DNA of 64,000 nt, from positions 310,001 to 374,000 of the forward strand of contig JAVKCG010000009.1 in the NCBI GenBank assembly GCA_040222875.1, given 5' to 3'. The notes under the pieces are model-generated. The model made no database searches, was not told the DNA's origin, and worked only from the letters and a program-made list of their open reading frames with translations. A program made the translations under genes and the position numbers. Of this stretch, positions 63,508 to 64,000 are shown piece after piece. Each line of letters opens with the position of its first letter. The stretch's first letter is position 1. The DNA is from JAJCYL01 sp040222875 (GTDB lineage: Bacteria; Bacteroidota; Bacteroidia; Cytophagales; Cyclobacteriaceae).

Positions 63508-64000
63508 ATGTGCGGAATTGCAGGATTTATCAGTACCAAACCGTTTATAGGAGACTCTGGGGTGTACCTCAAACAAATGATGGATACCCTTCATCACCGT
63601 GGCCCCGATGGTAATGGGGCACATTTTGATGAACAGCGGTCAATTGCCATGGGGCATACTCGGCTCTCTATCATCGACCTCGAAACTGGTCGTCAGCCGC
63701 TCTATAACAATGATAAGTCGCAGGTGCTAACGGTTAATGGTGAATTTTACGATTACAAAAAAACCAGAACGCGGTTACGCCTTGAGGGCTTTGATTTCGT
63801 CACAAAATCTGATAGTGAAATAGCTATTCCGCTTTATCAAAAGCATGGGTTGTCATTTGTAGACCATTTGAGAGGGGAATTTTCATTTGCCCTTTTTGAT
63901 GAAGAAAAAGAACGATTAATTCTCGTCAGAGACAGGTTTGGCATTAAGCCATTGTACTACCACGTTTCCGAAAATGTGATTTACTATGGCAGTGAGATTA
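63508..64000 (+). CDS. Asparagine synthase-type amidotransferase (partial, runs off the window)
   Basis: The first 164 codons of an AsnB-like protein: MCGIAGF with the N-terminal nucleophile Cys2, then HHRGPDG, MGHTRLSIIDL, NGEFYDY and RDRFGIKPLYY of the class II glutaminase domain. All glutaminase motifs seen are intact. The synthetase domain lies beyond base 64000, so whether this makes asparagine or amidates another carboxylate is unknown. It starts 23 bp after the carbamoyltransferase stop and continues the operon. Confidence 0.88.
   Translation, partial: MCGIAGFISTKPFIGDSGVYLKQMMDTLHHRGPDGNGAHFDEQRSIAMGHTRLSIIDLETGRQPLYNNDKSQVLTVNGEFYDYKKTRTRLRLEGFDFVTKSDSEIAIPLYQKHGLSFVDHLRGEFSFALFDEEKERLILVRDRFGIKPLYYHVSENVIYYGSEI

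Noticed and set aside
1..64000. CRISPR arrays, tRNA or rRNA genes, insertion sequences
   Set aside because: No regularly spaced repeats, cloverleaf sequences, rRNA motifs or transposase ORFs were seen; the short repeats found are only two copies each.

Overview
The window looks like chromosome of a marine or environmental member of the Bacteroidota, probably Cytophagales (Roseivirga/Fulvivirga/Marivirga-like). Reasons: low GC; promoters of the Bacteroidota form TTG-N19/20-TAnnTTTG (seen before the desaturase, vapBC, marR and the marR-linked operon); and families typical of the phylum (BatA-type double-membrane-anchor protein, DUF4199, YwqK repeats, CzcA/CusA fused to its outer-membrane factor, SusB-type GH97, GH3-serine hydrolase fusion, DUF983). 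No rRNA, tRNA, CRISPR, prophage or transposase is visible. Genus-level placement is inference only.

Layout. 1-4 kb: a minus-strand operon of BatA-like protein, a dihydroorotase-like protein that has lost its metal ligands, and DUF4199. 4-6 kb: TetR regulator plus AarF/UbiB kinase behind a 14-bp palindrome. 6-11 kb: YwqK repeat protein, an unknown gene, KAS III (FabH) and an OmpA-family PD40 protein. 11-15 kb: phosphohistidine phosphatase-like lipoprotein, KefB-type antiporter and SLC12-type cation-chloride cotransporter. 15.5-23.2 kb: a minus-strand heavy-metal efflux operon (His-rich secreted protein, CusA-TolC fusion, CusB adaptor, two CDF-type transporters) preceded by a 386-bp structured non-coding stretch. 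23.5-36 kb: stress and housekeeping genes (ABM, USP, DsrE, FMO, cyclase-TPR, AraC, small DUFs) and a lone DUF3883 nuclease. 36.5-55.8 kb: secreted hydrolases and metabolism (serine hydrolases, GH97, sortilin-like propeller, PaaI, enoyl-CoA hydratase, DJ-1-TPR, MacB-like permease, GH3-serine hydrolase). 55.8-57.5 kb: a VapBC module with a clear operator array, and an acyl-CoA desaturase.

57.6-64.0 kb is the most unusual part. A carbamoylase-type M20 amidohydrolase is divergent from a MarR regulator. Downstream of marR a tightly packed operon (4-, 1- and 7-nt overlaps) encodes two unknown cytosolic proteins, a secreted FN3-like membrane-anchored protein, a Na+/solute symporter, a 43-residue membrane protein, an ATCase-like carbamoyltransferase and an AsnB-type amidotransferase that runs off the window. 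The carbamoyltransferase keeps the carbamoyl-phosphate site but has lost the aspartate-binding Arg/Gln, so its acceptor is probably not aspartate. With perfect dyads at the M20 and operon promoters, this looks like a regulated system for import and carbamoyl/amide metabolism of an unknown compound. That function is inference; the gene order, residues and dyads are read directly from the sequence.
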